A stretch of DNA of 64,000 nucleotides from Streptomyces sp. MUM 203J (GCF_022414595.1 NZ_JADWYO010000015.1:1-64000); one strand, 5' to 3'; shown: positions 7,957 through 16,928, numbered from the stretch's first letter. Program-made: numbers and translations. The notes: generated from the sequence alone by a model not told the origin.

Positions 7957-9237
7957 ATGGCGGGTGGCGCACCCCGGATCTTCGTCTCGCACCTCGCCGG
8001 GGTCGCGGTGTTCGACCCGAACGGCGACCAGGTCGGGCGGGTGCGCGACCTCGTCGCCATGCTGCGCGTCGGCCGCCGCCCGCCCCGGGTGCTGGGGATG
8101 GTCGTGGAGGTGATCGGCCGCCGCCGGATCTTCCTGCCGATGACCCGGGTGACCGGCGTCGAGTCGGGCCAGGTGATCACCACCGGGGTGATGAACGTAC
8201 GGCGCTTCGAGCAGCGGCCCACCGAGCGGCTCGTCCTCGGGGAGCTGCTGGACCGGCGTGTGCGGCTGGTCGACGGCGGCGACGAGGTGACGGTGCTGGA
8301 CGTGGCGATGCGGCAGCTCCCGGCCCGCCGGGAGTGGGAGATCGACAAGGTGTTCGTCCGCCGGGGCGGGCGTGGAGCGCTGCGCCGCAAGGGCGAGGCA
8401 CTGACCCTGGAGTGGTCGGCGGTGACCGGCTTCTCGCTGGAGGAGGAGGGCCAGGGCGCCGAGAGCCTGCTGGCCACGTTCGAGCGGATGAAGCCCGCCG
8501 ACCTGGCCAACACGCTGCACCACCTGAGCCCGAAGCGGCGCGCGGAGGTCGCCGCCGCCCTCCATGACGACCGGCTCGCGGACGTGCTGGAGGAGCTTCC
8601 GGAGGACGAGCAGATCGAGATCCTCGGCAAGCTGAAGGACGAGCGCGCCGCCGACGTGCTGGAGGCGATGGACCCGGACGACGCGGCGGACCTGCTGTCG
8701 GAGCTGCCCGAGGAGGACAAGGAGCGGCTGCTCACCCTGATGCGCCCGGACGACGCGGCGGACATGCGGCGGCTCCTGTCGTACGAGGAGCGCACGGCGG
8801 GCGGTCTGATGACGACGGAGCCGATCGTGCTGCGCCCGGACGCGACCGTCGCGGACGCCCTGGCCCGGGTCCGCCAGCGGGACCTGTCCCCCGCGCTGGC
8901 GGCCCAGGTCTACGTGTGCCGGCCGCCGGACGAGACGCCGACCGGCAAGTACCTGGGCACGGTGCACTTCCAGCGGCTGCTGAGGGACCCGCCGTTCACC
9001 CTGGTGTCGGCGGTCGTCGACAGCGACCTGGAGCCGCTGGCCCCGGACGCCCCGCTGCGGGTCGTGACCCGCCACCTCGCCGCGTACAACCTGGTGGCGG
9101 CGCCGGTCGTGGACGACAGCGGTTCACTGCTGGGCGCGGTCACCGTGGACGACGTCCTGGACCACCTGCTCCCGGAGGACTGGCGCGAGACGGAGTTCGA
9201 ACCGGATCCCGGGCGGAGGTCCGCCCATGGGACCTGA
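7957..9237 (+). CDS. soluble MgtE N-domain/CBS protein with PRC-barrel-like N-terminus
   Basis: A 426-residue cytoplasmic protein. Residues ~5-60 resemble a PRC barrel (ISLAGVAVFD/VGRVRDLV-type strands), with a second such unit at ~85-150. An MgtE N-terminal superhelix runs from ~165 to 285, with repeated elements such as LADVLEELPEDEQ and AADVLEAMDPDDAADLL. A CBS pair fills ~290-410. The membrane channel of true MgtE is absent, so it is not a transporter by itself; it may sense Mg2+ or nucleotides for a partner. ATG at 7957 has GGAGG upstream. Its stop overlaps the DUF1003 gene start by 11 bases, indicating coupled translation. Counterpart of Rv1232c. Confidence 0.88.
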   Translation: MAGGAPRIFVSHLAGVAVFDPNGDQVGRVRDLVAMLRVGRRPPRVLGMVVEVIGRRRIFLPMTRVTGVESGQVITTGVMNVRRFEQRPTERLVLGELLDRRVRLVDGGDEVTVLDVAMRQLPARREWEIDKVFVRRGGRGALRRKGEALTLEWSAVTGFSLEEEGQGAESLLATFERMKPADLANTLHHLSPKRRAEVAAALHDDRLADVLEELPEDEQIEILGKLKDERAADVLEAMDPDDAADLLSELPEEDKERLLTLMRPDDAADMRRLLSYEERTAGGLMTTEPIVLRPDATVADALARVRQRDLSPALAAQVYVCRPPDETPTGKYLGTVHFQRLLRDPPFTLVSAVVDSDLEPLAPDAPLRVVTRHLAAYNLVAAPVVDDSGSLLGAVTVDDVLDHLLPEDWRETEFEPDPGRRSAHGT

Positions 9238-9898
9238 GCGTCCTCCGGAGCGGGGCCCCGGACGTGCCCGCCGGGGCGCGCAGCGGGACCGGGAGCGGGC
9301 CGTGGACCGCGAGTGGACCGAGGCGCGGGACCGGGCCGCGAGCCGGGAGTGGGCCGTCGTGCGGGGCCAGACGCCCCGGGTGCGGGTCGACCAGCCGCTG
9401 GAGCAGCCGCGGGTGCGCAGGCCGCGCATCCTGCCGGAGTACGACCCCGAGGCCTTCGGGCGGATGTCCGAGCGGATCGCCCGGTTCCTCGGCACCGGGC
9501 GGTTCATCGTCTGGATGACCGTGTTCATCGTGACCTGGCTGGTCTGGAACATCCTCGCCCCGGCGGCACTGCGCTTCGACCCGTACCCGTTCATCTTCCT
9601 CACCCTGATGCTGTCGCTCCAGGCCTCGTACGCGGCTCCGCTGATCCTGCTGGCGCAGAACCGGCAGGACGACCGGGACCGGGTAAACCTGGAGCAGGAC
9701 CGGGCGCAGAACGAGCGGTCCATCGCGGACACCGAGTACCTGACCCGGGAGATCGCGGCGCTGCGCATGGGCCTGGGCGAGGTCGCCACCCGTGACTGGA
9801 TCCGCTCGGAGCTGGAGGATCTGGTGCGGGAGCTGCACGAGCAACGGGCCGTATTCCCGCCCCCGGGGTCGGCGCGGAGTGACGAAGGCGACCGCTGA
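9227..9898 (+). CDS. DUF1003 membrane protein
   Basis: A 223-residue protein. It has a long Arg/Glu-rich N-terminal cytoplasmic region (1-~65), then the DUF1003 core: RIARFLGTGRF leads into a first membrane helix (VWMTVFIVTWLVWN) and FIFLTLMLSLQASYAAPLIL forms the second. A charged coiled-coil tail with NRQDDRDR, characteristic of the family, follows. The start overlaps the MgtE-like gene by 11 bases and mrp follows 43 bases on, the same order as Rv1232c, Rv1231c and Rv1229c. The co-occurrence suggests it is the membrane partner of the soluble MgtE-like protein; this is inference. Confidence 0.88.
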   Translation: MGPERPPERGPGRARRGAQRDRERAVDREWTEARDRAASREWAVVRGQTPRVRVDQPLEQPRVRRPRILPEYDPEAFGRMSERIARFLGTGRFIVWMTVFIVTWLVWNILAPAALRFDPYPFIFLTLMLSLQASYAAPLILLAQNRQDDRDRVNLEQDRAQNERSIADTEYLTREIAALRMGLGEVATRDWIRSELEDLVRELHEQRAVFPPPGSARSDEGDR

Positions 9899-9941
9899 CG
9901 GGCTTTCCGGGGCCCGCACCCCGCGCCGTACCATCGTCAGC

Positions 9942-11075
9942 ATGACGACGGAAGACGCGGTGCGCGACGCACTGGCGACGGTGAACGACCCCGAGATCAA
10001 CCGACCGATCACGGAACTCGGCATGGTCAAGTCGGTGGAGATCGGCACGGACGGGGCGGTGGCCGTCACCGTCTATCTGACGGTCTCCGGCTGCCCGATG
10101 CGCGACACGATCACGAAGAACGTGACCGAGGCGGTCGCCCGCGTCGAGGGTGTCACCCGCGTCGACGTGTCGCTGGACGTGATGAGCGACGAGCAGCGCA
10201 AGGAACTGGCGGCGGCGCTGCGCGGCACCACCGCGGAGCGCGAGGTGCCGTTCGCGAAGCCGGGCTCGCTGACCCGGGTGTACGCGGTGGCGTCCGGCAA
10301 GGGCGGCGTCGGCAAGTCGTCCGTGACGGTCAACCTCGCGGCGGCGATGGCCGCCGACGGTCTGAAGGTCGGTGTCGTCGACGCGGACATCTACGGGCAC
10401 AGCGTGCCGCGGATGCTGGGTGCGGACGGGCGTCCGACCCAGGTCGAGAACATGATCATGCCGCCGTCCGCGAACGGTGTGAAGGTCATCTCCATCGGCA
10501 TGTTCACCCCTGGCAACGCCCCGGTGGTGTGGCGCGGGCCCATGCTGCACCGCGCGCTCCAGCAGTTCCTCGCGGACGTGTACTGGGGTGACCTGGACGT
10601 CCTGCTGATGGACCTGCCGCCGGGCACGGGCGACATCGCGATCTCGGTGGCCCAGCTGGTGCCGAACGCGGAGATCCTGGTCGTCACCACGCCGCAGCAG
10701 GCCGCCGCCGAGGTGGCCGAGCGGGCCGGTTCGATCGCCGTCCAGACCCACCAGAAGATCGTCGGCGTGGTCGAGAACATGTCGGGCCTGCCGTGCCCGC
10801 ACTGCGACGAGATGGTCGACGTGTTCGGTACGGGCGGGGGCCAGAGGGTCGCGGACGGGCTGACCCGGACGACCGGTGCGACGGTGCCCGTCCTGGGATC
10901 GATCCCGATCGACGTACGGCTCCGCGAGGGCGGCGACGACGGCCGCCCGGTCGTCCTGTCGGACCCGGAGTCCCCCGCGGGTGCGGCGCTGCGCGCCATC
11001 GCGGGCAAGCTGGGCGGGCGGCAGCGGGGGCTCTCCGGGATGAGCCTGGGCATCACGCCGCGGAACAAGTTCTGA
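9942..11075 (+). CDS. mrp: Mrp/ApbC P-loop iron-sulfur carrier ATPase
   Basis: A 377-residue Mrp-family protein. Residues 1-~85 form the MIP18/DUF59 domain, with the conserved DPEINRPI and a Cys in SGCPMRD. The deviant Walker A motif GKGGVGKSS follows at 119-127. Walker B is LLMDLPPGTGD, and the CPHC pair near residue 283 bridges the cluster between subunits. Mrp proteins bind and transfer [4Fe-4S] clusters to apoproteins in the cytoplasm. It stands third in a plus-strand set with the MgtE-like and DUF1003 genes, and ends just before a strong bidirectional terminator. Length and motifs are complete. Confidence 0.95.
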   Translation: MTTEDAVRDALATVNDPEINRPITELGMVKSVEIGTDGAVAVTVYLTVSGCPMRDTITKNVTEAVARVEGVTRVDVSLDVMSDEQRKELAAALRGTTAEREVPFAKPGSLTRVYAVASGKGGVGKSSVTVNLAAAMAADGLKVGVVDADIYGHSVPRMLGADGRPTQVENMIMPPSANGVKVISIGMFTPGNAPVVWRGPMLHRALQQFLADVYWGDLDVLLMDLPPGTGDIAISVAQLVPNAEILVVTTPQQAAAEVAERAGSIAVQTHQKIVGVVENMSGLPCPHCDEMVDVFGTGGGQRVADGLTRTTGATVPVLGSIPIDVRLREGGDDGRPVVLSDPESPAGAALRAIAGKLGGRQRGLSGMSLGITPRNKF

Positions 11076-11095
11076 GGGGGTTCCCACCCCCTGCT

Positions 11096-11126
11096 GTGGG
11101 CGCCTCTCCGTGTGAGGGGCGCCCAC
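11096..11126. terminator. bidirectional hairpin terminator between convergent genes
   Basis: A 13-bp stem (GTGGGCGCCTCTC with GAGGGGCGCCCAC, one G-T pair) closes a five-base loop. It sits 21 bases after the mrp stop and 10 bases beyond the stop of the convergent gene. No U-tract is present, as is usual in this GC-rich genome. Confidence 0.8.
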
Positions 11127-11135
11127 ATGCGCGTG

Positions 11136-11807
11136 TCAGGCGTACCCGGCCAGGTCCTTGACCACCGAGAAGCCCAGCCCGTACGCGCTCAGCCCCCGCC
11201 CGTACGCCCCTACATGCGGTCCTCCCGGCGCCGTGCCCGCCAGGACCCAGCCGAACTCGGACTCCCGGTAGTGGAAGTCCACGGGTGCCCCGTCCACGGG
11301 CAGGGACAGCGTCGTCCACGCCGGCCCCGCCAGGTCGTCGGCCAGTTCGAACGCCGTCTCGGTCTGCTGCTCCAGCCACTCGCTCCGCAACGCGTGGTCC
11401 AGCTGAGCCGGCCAGGTGTACGCCAGCAGGCCGGATCCGGCCAGCCATGCGGCGGAGGAGACGGTCGTGGCGTCCAGGACACCCGTACCGTCCCCGGAGC
11501 GCCGCACCGGGTTCGCGGCGACGGTCACCACGACCGCGAAACGGGACCGGTCGGTGCCGGCGCCCTCGGGCCTTATCGTCGGCTCCTCGCCGTGCCCCGT
11601 GGAGCCGTGCTGGACCGTGCCGTCCGCCGCCGTGCCGACCTGCATCAGCCAGCGGGGTCCGGTGAACGCGTCGTCCAGCCCGTACCAGGGGAAGGAGGCC
11701 CGCAGATACCCGTCGGCATCGCGACGGGCGGCAGGCACCCCCTCGGAGGTGGGTGTGGTGCTGGGTTCAGGCTGTGCCTGCGCCCCCACCCGGCTTGTCG
11801 TCTCCAT
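11136..11807 (-). CDS. conserved hypothetical protein
   Basis: A 223-residue protein with an N-terminal disordered Ser/Thr/Pro-rich segment (1-~30). A mixed domain follows, containing FPWYGLDDAFTGPRWL, TWPAQLDHALRSEWLEQQ and DFHYRESEFGWVL. It has no signal peptide, membrane helix or recognised catalytic motif. It lies downstream of tatB and the stress-protease genes on the same strand, 90 bases after tatB, and could be the last gene of that set. ATG 11807 has no strong ribosome site. I do not recognise the family. Confidence 0.7.
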   Translation of the reverse strand: METTSRVGAQAQPEPSTTPTSEGVPAARRDADGYLRASFPWYGLDDAFTGPRWLMQVGTAADGTVQHGSTGHGEEPTIRPEGAGTDRSRFAVVVTVAANPVRRSGDGTGVLDATTVSSAAWLAGSGLLAYTWPAQLDHALRSEWLEQQTETAFELADDLAGPAWTTLSLPVDGAPVDFHYRESEFGWVLAGTAPGGPHVGAYGRGLSAYGLGFSVVKDLAGYA

Positions 11808-11896
11808 CTGCCCGGCCGCCTCCTCGATCCGTTCGGACAGAGGGAGAGGATATCCACCCGGGCGGGACTCTTCGGGGACGCCGGTACGACGGTGAC

Positions 11897-12349
11897 TCAG
11901 GTGGCGTCCGCGTCGAAGGGGGGCCGATCGCCCGGACCGGACGTGTCCCGCTTCTTCAGCAGATCCGGAGCGGAGGACGAAGAGGGGGACGGAGCGGGCG
12001 CGACGGGTCCGGGCTCGTCGGCCGCGCCCTTGACCGCGCCCGCCACGTCGTCGATCTCCTTGCGCAGGTCGAAGCTGCTGCGCAGCTCCTTCAGCTCCCG
12101 GAGGTCCTCGTTCTCGGTGAGCTGCTTGCGGATGTACGTCTTGGGGTTGAGGTCCTCGAACTCGAAGTCCTTGAACTCCGGGCCGAGTTCGCTGCGGATG
12201 TCCTGCTTGGCGCTCTCGGAGAAGTTCCGGATCTTGCGGATGAACCCGGCGACGTCCTGGATGACCTTGGGGAGCTTGTCCGGGCCGAAGACAAGCACGG
12301 CAAGGATCACCAGCGCCACCAGCTCAAGGCCGCCTATGTCACTGAACAC
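11897..12349 (-). CDS. tatB: Sec-independent (Tat) translocase subunit TatB
   Basis: A 150-residue TatB. The N-terminal membrane helix (residues ~3-20, GGLELVALVILAVLVFG) carries the Glu typical of TatB and leads into the hinge FGPDKLPKVIQD. An amphipathic, charged helix and a disordered Pro/Ser-rich tail follow. GTG 12349 has an AAGG ribosome site. TatB works with TatC at the membrane to bind twin-arginine precursors. Its place after an ECF sigma, anti-sigma and HtrA gene is the same as Rv1221-Rv1224 in M. tuberculosis, linking folded-protein export with envelope-stress control. Confidence 0.92.
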   Translation of the reverse strand: MFSDIGGLELVALVILAVLVFGPDKLPKVIQDVAGFIRKIRNFSESAKQDIRSELGPEFKDFEFEDLNPKTYIRKQLTENEDLRELKELRSSFDLRKEIDDVAGAVKGAADEPGPVAPAPSPSSSSAPDLLKKRDTSGPGDRPPFDADAT

Positions 12350-12470
12350 CTTGTAGCTCCTCCTCAGGTCTCCGGTCCACGGTACCCGGTTCGCCGGCTG
12401 CGCACGGACAGCCCGTCAGCCGTTCACACGCGGTTCAGCCAGGTGTCCGGCCATGGGTCTGGCGGGCGTT

Positions 12471-13931
12471 TCAGCTGCCGCCCGACGACCCCAGCGTCAG
12501 CGTCTTGACGACCTCCCTGCCGTCCCGGCGCAGCGTGAGCCGCAGCTTGTCGCCGGGGCGGTGGGCGCGGATCTTGATGATCAGTTCCTCGCCGCTGTGG
12601 ACCCGCTCGTCACCGGCCCTGACGATCACGTCCCCGGGCTTGACCCCGGCCGCCGCGGCGGGGCCCCCGGAGACGACGGACGGGCCGCCGTCCCTGGCCT
12701 CGTCCGCGACCCGGGCGCCGTCACCGGTGTACTGCATGTCGAGGCTCACGCCGATGACCGGGTGGGTGGCCCTGCCGGTCTCGATCAGCTCCTCGGCGAC
12801 GCGCTTGCCCTGGTTGATGGGGATGGCGAAGCCGAGACCGATGGACCCTGCCTGGGCGCGGTCGGCGTCGCCGCCGTCGCCCGCCGCGCGGATCGCGCTG
12901 TTGATCCCGACGACCCGGGCCTTCGAGTCGAGCAGCGGACCGCCGGAGTTGCCCGGGTTTATCGGCGCGTCGGTCTGGAGCGCGTCGACATAGCTGACGT
13001 CGCTGCCGTCGCCCTTCTCGCCGCCCGCCGTGATCGGCCGCCCCTTGGCGCTGATGATGCCGGAGGTGACGGTGTTCTGGAGGTCGAAGGGGGCGCCGAT
13101 GGCGACGACCGGGTCACCGACCTGGACGCTGTCGGAGTTGCCGAGCGGCAGCGGGGTCAGGTTGGAGACGCCGTGGACTCTGACCACGGCCAGGTCGTAG
13201 CCGCTGTCCTTGCCGACGAGGGTGGCGCGGGCGGTCTCGCCGCCGCTGAAGGTGACCGTGATCCGGCCGGTGGTGCCCGCCGCGTCGACGACGTGGTGGT
13301 TGGTGAGGATGTGACCCCTGCGGTCGAGCACGAAACCGGTGCCGGTGCCCTGCTCGCCGCCGCCGCTGACGTGCAGGGTGACGACGCTGGGCAGGGCGCG
13401 GGCCGCGATGCCGGCGACGCTGTCGGGGGCACGGTCCGCGACCTCGGCGTCGGCCTGCGGCAGCTCGACGGTCGTCAGACCGCCGCTGCGTTCGATGTAC
13501 GAGCCGACGGCACCGCCGAGGACGCCCGCGAGCAGCGCGAACACCAGCGCGGCGATCAGCCCGAGGCCCCGACGCGACCTGGACGCGGCCCCCTTCTGCG
13601 CCGCGACGGCCCCCGGACTGCTCCAGGGGTCGTACTGCGCCCACTGCCCGGCGGGCGGCTGCGGCCCGGCCCCGTGGACGGGTGCCTGGACCGGCGGCGC
13701 GAGTGCCCAGGGCCCGGGCTCGCCGTACGGCGGCGTCCGGTACTCGTCGGGCTCGTGCAGGGGCTGCGGGCCTCCCGTCCCGCCGGGGGAGCCGGGGTCA
13801 CCGGAGCCGTGGGCGGCGGCGCCGGAACCGGCCTCCTGGGGCCGCACGTCCTCCACGGGACCCGCGCCCGCGGGTTCCGGCGGTGAGACGGGCGCAGGCC
13901 TGCTCCACCACTTCGGCTTCCCGTCGTCCAT
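12471..13931 (-). CDS. membrane-anchored HtrA/DegP-like serine protease with PDZ domain
   Basis: A 486-residue protein. The Pro/Gly-rich cytoplasmic region covers 1-~120. A single membrane helix at ~122-145 (LGLIAALVFALLAGVLGG) is followed by a trypsin-like protease domain outside the membrane, with catalytic His213 (TNHHVVD), Asp246 (GYDLAVV) and Ser329 (GNSGGP). A C-terminal PDZ domain follows from ~390, with AGVKPGDVIV and the G.P..AGV fold. ATG 13931 has a GGGGAGAG ribosome site. HtrA proteases degrade misfolded envelope proteins and often modulate the sigma/anti-sigma pair encoded upstream. The triad is intact, so it should be active. Confidence 0.93.
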   Translation of the reverse strand: MDDGKPKWWSRPAPVSPPEPAGAGPVEDVRPQEAGSGAAAHGSGDPGSPGGTGGPQPLHEPDEYRTPPYGEPGPWALAPPVQAPVHGAGPQPPAGQWAQYDPWSSPGAVAAQKGAASRSRRGLGLIAALVFALLAGVLGGAVGSYIERSGGLTTVELPQADAEVADRAPDSVAGIAARALPSVVTLHVSGGGEQGTGTGFVLDRRGHILTNHHVVDAAGTTGRITVTFSGGETARATLVGKDSGYDLAVVRVHGVSNLTPLPLGNSDSVQVGDPVVAIGAPFDLQNTVTSGIISAKGRPITAGGEKGDGSDVSYVDALQTDAPINPGNSGGPLLDSKARVVGINSAIRAAGDGGDADRAQAGSIGLGFAIPINQGKRVAEELIETGRATHPVIGVSLDMQYTGDGARVADEARDGGPSVVSGGPAAAAGVKPGDVIVRAGDERVHSGEELIIKIRAHRPGDKLRLTLRRDGREVVKTLTLGSSGGS

Positions 13932-14043
13932 GCTCTCCCCAACTACTGGCCGCTCCGCGGCTCCCGGCCGCTCGGCGCCGCTTCCGGCGCCCGTGCCCAC
14001 GGATTCAACCAGATCACCCCGGCAACCGCCCCGGACACGGCCC

Positions 14044-15036
14044 TCAGGGCGTCGCCGCCACGCTCGCCGTGCCCGCCACCGGCGCGGAGGCGTACGGTCC
14101 GGGTACCGTCCCCGCCGGACGCCTCAGCGGACCCAGCGGGTTCAGCTGCCCGGCCGGCGGCACCGACCGCAGCGCGAACCCCCCGGTCAGCGGTGTCGTC
14201 GCATGGAGAAAGGGCGGCGGCGCCGCACCACCCCGCTCCACCCCGGCGAGCCGCCCGAGACCGGCCGAGGCGGCAGCCGAAGCACCCGCGGTCGTGGTCA
14301 CCGCGGACCCGGTCCCGGCCGTGCCCGTACCGCCCCGCCGCCGCAGGCTGTCCGCACTGCCCGTCGCCGCGGCCTGCCCGCCCGCCGACCGCACAGGCGT
14401 CACGTTGCTGCCGGAGCCGTCACCCCGGAAGTCCCCGGCCGTCACGGTCGGCATCGCGCCGCCCAGCGCGATGGCCGCGAACGACACGGCGCTGGCAGCC
14501 GCGAAGGCGAATCTCCGCCCGCGCCAGGCCGAGCGCCCGTCGTCCCCGCGCCCGCCCTCCGCGCGGCCGACCTCGTGGATGCGGAAGCCCGTACGCGCAC
14601 TGCCGCCGGGCAGGACGGACGGATGGCCGCCGTCGGCCGCCGGGACGTACCCGAAGCCGCCGCCCGGCCGGACGCCGAAGGTTCCGCCGGTGATCCGCTC
14701 ACCGCCGAGCCCGCCGCCCCCCGGGGGCCCGCTCCCCGGCCCCGTACCGAATCCGCCCGGGTCGCCGCCTTCCCCCTCCGCGCCGGGACTGCCGGGAGGC
14801 ATCCCGGGCAGGCCCTGGAGACGTGCGAGGAACCCCTCGGACGGGGGCGGGGGCGCGGCCTGGGCGAAGACGCTCTTCAGCCGGCGCTGGGCGTCGGCCT
14901 CCGCCTTGCAGCGGGCACAGGTGGCCAGATGGGCGAGGACCCGCTCGCGCGCGTCGTGCCCCAGCTCACCGTCGACCAGGGCGGCGAGCCGGTCCCCGAG
15001 GTGCTGTTCCGCCGGGGTCGGATGGGTGCCACTCAC
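14044..15036 (-). CDS. zinc-binding anti-sigma factor (RseA-like)
   Basis: A 330-residue protein with an N-terminal zinc anti-sigma domain. The HLATCARC motif (H-x3-C-x2-C at ~36-43) and an upstream His are intact. A long Gly/Pro-rich linker (~70-165) leads to a hydrophobic stretch ([18 protein letters not shown], ~178-196) that may be a membrane anchor. An Ala/Gly/Thr-rich tail follows. The GTG start overlaps the sigma-factor stop by four bases (GTGA), indicating translational coupling and stoichiometric synthesis. It should hold the adjacent ECF sigma inactive. The tail is much longer than in mycobacterial RseA. Confidence 0.88.
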   Translation of the reverse strand: MSGTHPTPAEQHLGDRLAALVDGELGHDARERVLAHLATCARCKAEADAQRRLKSVFAQAAPPPPSEGFLARLQGLPGMPPGSPGAEGEGGDPGGFGTGPGSGPPGGGGLGGERITGGTFGVRPGGGFGYVPAADGGHPSVLPGGSARTGFRIHEVGRAEGGRGDDGRSAWRGRRFAFAAASAVSFAAIALGGAMPTVTAGDFRGDGSGSNVTPVRSAGGQAAATGSADSLRRRGGTGTAGTGSAVTTTAGASAAASAGLGRLAGVERGGAAPPPFLHATTPLTGGFALRSVPPAGQLNPLGPLRRPAGTVPGPYASAPVAGTASVAATP

Positions 15037-15821
15037 GCGGCTCCGCCCTCCCCGCCCACGGCCGCGAACTCGCGGTGCTCCGCCAGCACCTCACGCTGTT
15101 CGGCCCGTGCCTCGGGCGAGCGGTGCTTCAGCGCCTTGCGCAGGTGCGACCGCCCGCGGTGGATCCGGCTGCGGACCGTGCCGAGCTTCACGCCGAGCGT
15201 CGCGGCGATCTCCTCGTACGACAGCCCCTCGATGTCGCACAGCACCACGGCGGCGCGGAACTCGGGCGCCAGCGTGTCCAGCGCCTGCTGGACGTCCGCG
15301 TCGAAGTGGGTGTCGTGGAAGACCTGCTGGGGCGAGGGCTCACGGCTCGGCAGCCGTTCCGCGGCGTCGTCGCCGAGCGCGTCGAACCGGATGCGCTGCT
15401 TGCGGCGCACCATGTCCAGGAACAGGTTCGTGGTGATGCGGTGCAGCCAGCCCTCGAATGTGCCGGGCGTGTACGTCGACAGCGAGCGGAAGACCCGGAC
15501 GAAGACCTCCTGCGTCAGGTCCTCGGCATCGTGCTGGTTGCCTGTCAGCCGGTAGGCGAGGCGGTACACCCGGCCGCTGTGCGTGCTGACGATCTCCTCC
15601 CAGGAGGGCGGAGCCCACGCCTGAGATTCCGCATCCGATGCGAAGGTGGCCGTGGTGGCTGCGGTGTCGGCTGCGGCGCGGGTGTCAGCGATGTCGGTCA
15701 CGGATTTCGGCTCACCCGCCGATCCGAGAAAGCGCCGCAACCGCGACACTCCTCCCCGATCCACAGGCGCAGCCGCACCTCCCCTGTCGGCTCTGGTGGT
15801 GTCCAGTGGAGCCCCTACCAT
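15033..15821 (-). CDS. ECF RNA polymerase sigma factor, SigE-like (mycobacterial type)
   Basis: An ECF sigma factor of about 262 residues. Sigma-2 includes [17 protein letters not shown] and [16 protein letters not shown]; sigma-4 includes [22 protein letters not shown] ~90-residue N-terminal extension is low-complexity. ATG 15821 (GAGGTGG just upstream) is one of several possible starts; TTG or GTG codons further in would remove the extension. Gene order (divergent methyltransferase, sigma, anti-sigma, htrA, tatB, and mrp nearby) matches M. tuberculosis Rv1220c-Rv1229c, so it is the positional SigE counterpart. It is not the gene called sigE in S. coelicolor, so I leave the symbol empty. Confidence 0.9.
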   Translation of the reverse strand: MVGAPLDTTRADRGGAAAPVDRGGVSRLRRFLGSAGEPKSVTDIADTRAAADTAATTATFASDAESQAWAPPSWEEIVSTHSGRVYRLAYRLTGNQHDAEDLTQEVFVRVFRSLSTYTPGTFEGWLHRITTNLFLDMVRRKQRIRFDALGDDAAERLPSREPSPQQVFHDTHFDADVQQALDTLAPEFRAAVVLCDIEGLSYEEIAATLGVKLGTVRSRIHRGRSHLRKALKHRSPEARAEQREVLAEHREFAAVGGEGGAA

Positions 15822-15976
15822 AGCCACCTCGCCCGTTAGCTCCGGATAAGAATCTTTACGTGAATTTGGGGCCGCGAACTCCCCCCTGCCCGTTACCAAC
15901 GCTCGGTCCCATCTGCGGGTTCCCGCCCCCGAGCGGCTACAGTCACGGTTGCCGACCACGGGGACAGGAGAGGGCC

Positions 15977-16612
15977 ATTACCGCCAACTGGCAGACGAGC
16001 TGGGCGTTCGCCGACGCCTTTGTCTGCGAGGACGACGACGCGCTGCTCTGGGCCCGCGAACGGGCCCGGGAGTCAGGGGTGCCCTCGGTGACCCCGGGGA
16101 CGGGCGGGGCGCTGCGGATGCTGGCCGCGTCGGTGGACGCGAAGGCGGTGGCGGAGATCGGCACCGGCACCGGTGTCTCCGGGGTCTATCTGCTGCTCGG
16201 CATGCGCCCGGACGGCGTGCTGACCACCGTGGACCCGGAACCGGAGCGGCAGCAGTTCGCCCGGCAGGCGTTCCGGGCGGCGGGCTTCGCGGGCAACCGC
16301 GCGCGGTTCATCCCGGGCCGCGCCCTGGAGGTCCTGCCGAGGCTCGCGGACGGCGGGTACGACCTGGTCTTCTGCGACGGCGACCGCGCCGAGTACCCGG
16401 ACTACCTCGCGGAATCGTTGCGCCTGCTGCGCCCGGGGGGCCTGGTGTGTTTCGAGGGGGTCTTCGCGGACGGCCGCACGGTCGACTCGGCAGCCCAGCC
16501 CCCGGAGGTCCTCGCGCTCCGGGAACTCCTGCGGACGGTCCGGGAGAGCGAGGAACTCGTGGCGTCGCTGCTGCCGGTGGGCGACGGCCTGCTCTGCGCG
16601 GTACGGCGCTGA
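15977..16612 (+). CDS. SAM-dependent O-methyltransferase, probable ATT start
   Basis: A class I SAM methyltransferase of the small O-methyltransferase (CCoAMT/PF01596) type, 211 residues. The AdoMet motif [10 protein letters not shown] is followed by TTVDPEPER and a metal-site-like DLVFCDGDR, then LLRPGGLV. No ATG, GTG or TTG lies in frame near the domain start. The only plausible initiator is ATT at 15977, placed three bases after AGGAGAGGG and giving a length close to Rv1220c. The GTG at 15860 would add a 39-residue Pro/Gly/Cys tail unlike the family. It is divergent from the ECF sigma gene, as in mycobacteria. The substrate is unknown. Confidence 0.85.
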   Translation: MTANWQTSWAFADAFVCEDDDALLWARERARESGVPSVTPGTGGALRMLAASVDAKAVAEIGTGTGVSGVYLLLGMRPDGVLTTVDPEPERQQFARQAFRAAGFAGNRARFIPGRALEVLPRLADGGYDLVFCDGDRAEYPDYLAESLRLLRPGGLVCFEGVFADGRTVDSAAQPPEVLALRELLRTVRESEELVASLLPVGDGLLCAVRR

Positions 16613-16678
16613 GGGTTCTCGACGGCATGCCGCGAAGGCCGGGCGCCGTGCTCCGGCCCGTCCTCACCCGCACACGCG

Positions 16679-16725
16679 CGAGCGCCCTGGTGGGGTGGGG
16701 GGTTCCCACCTCGCCAGGGCGCTCG
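16679..16725. terminator. hairpin terminator between convergent genes
   Basis: A perfect 12-bp stem (CGAGCGCCCTGG at 16679-16690 with its complement at 16714-16725) encloses a 23-base loop. It lies between the methyltransferase and DUF3117 stops and can serve both. Confidence 0.75.
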
Positions 16726-16760
16726 ACACAAAGCGAACCGCGTGCGTCAGCCGCCGGGCG

Positions 16761-16928
16761 TCAGCCGACGACCTTCTTCAGCGCGTCACCGAGGGCCTCG
16801 GCCTCGTCCGGGGTCAGCTCGACGACAAGTCGACCGCCGCCTTCGAGCGGAACGCGCATGACGATGCCCCGCCCCTCCTTGGTCACCTCGAGCGGGCCGT
16901 CGCCCGTCCGCGGCTTCATGGCCGCCAT
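16761..16928 (-). CDS. DUF3117 small protein
   Basis: A 55-residue protein matching the DUF3117 family: start MAAMKPRTGDGPLEVTKEGR, then VMRVPLEGGGRLVVELTPDEA and an Ala/Lys helix. ATG 16928 follows a GGGGAACGAGC leader. The longer frame upstream has no family match. This family is almost confined to Actinobacteria (Rv1211 in M. tuberculosis) and its role is unknown. It is near invariant in sequence, suggesting a core function. It is monocistronic here, with its own terminator. Confidence 0.9.
   Translation of the reverse strand: MAAMKPRTGDGPLEVTKEGRGIVMRVPLEGGGRLVVELTPDEAEALGDALKKVVG

Noticed and set aside
7957..9237. Annotation as an MgtE magnesium transporter
   Set aside because: Only the cytoplasmic MgtE N-domain and CBS pair are present; the membrane channel domain is missing.
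15860..15976. GTG at 15860 as the methyltransferase start
   Set aside because: It would add 39 residues with Pro, Cys and Gly clusters that do not resemble the family, and it lies in the promoter region shared with the ECF sigma gene.
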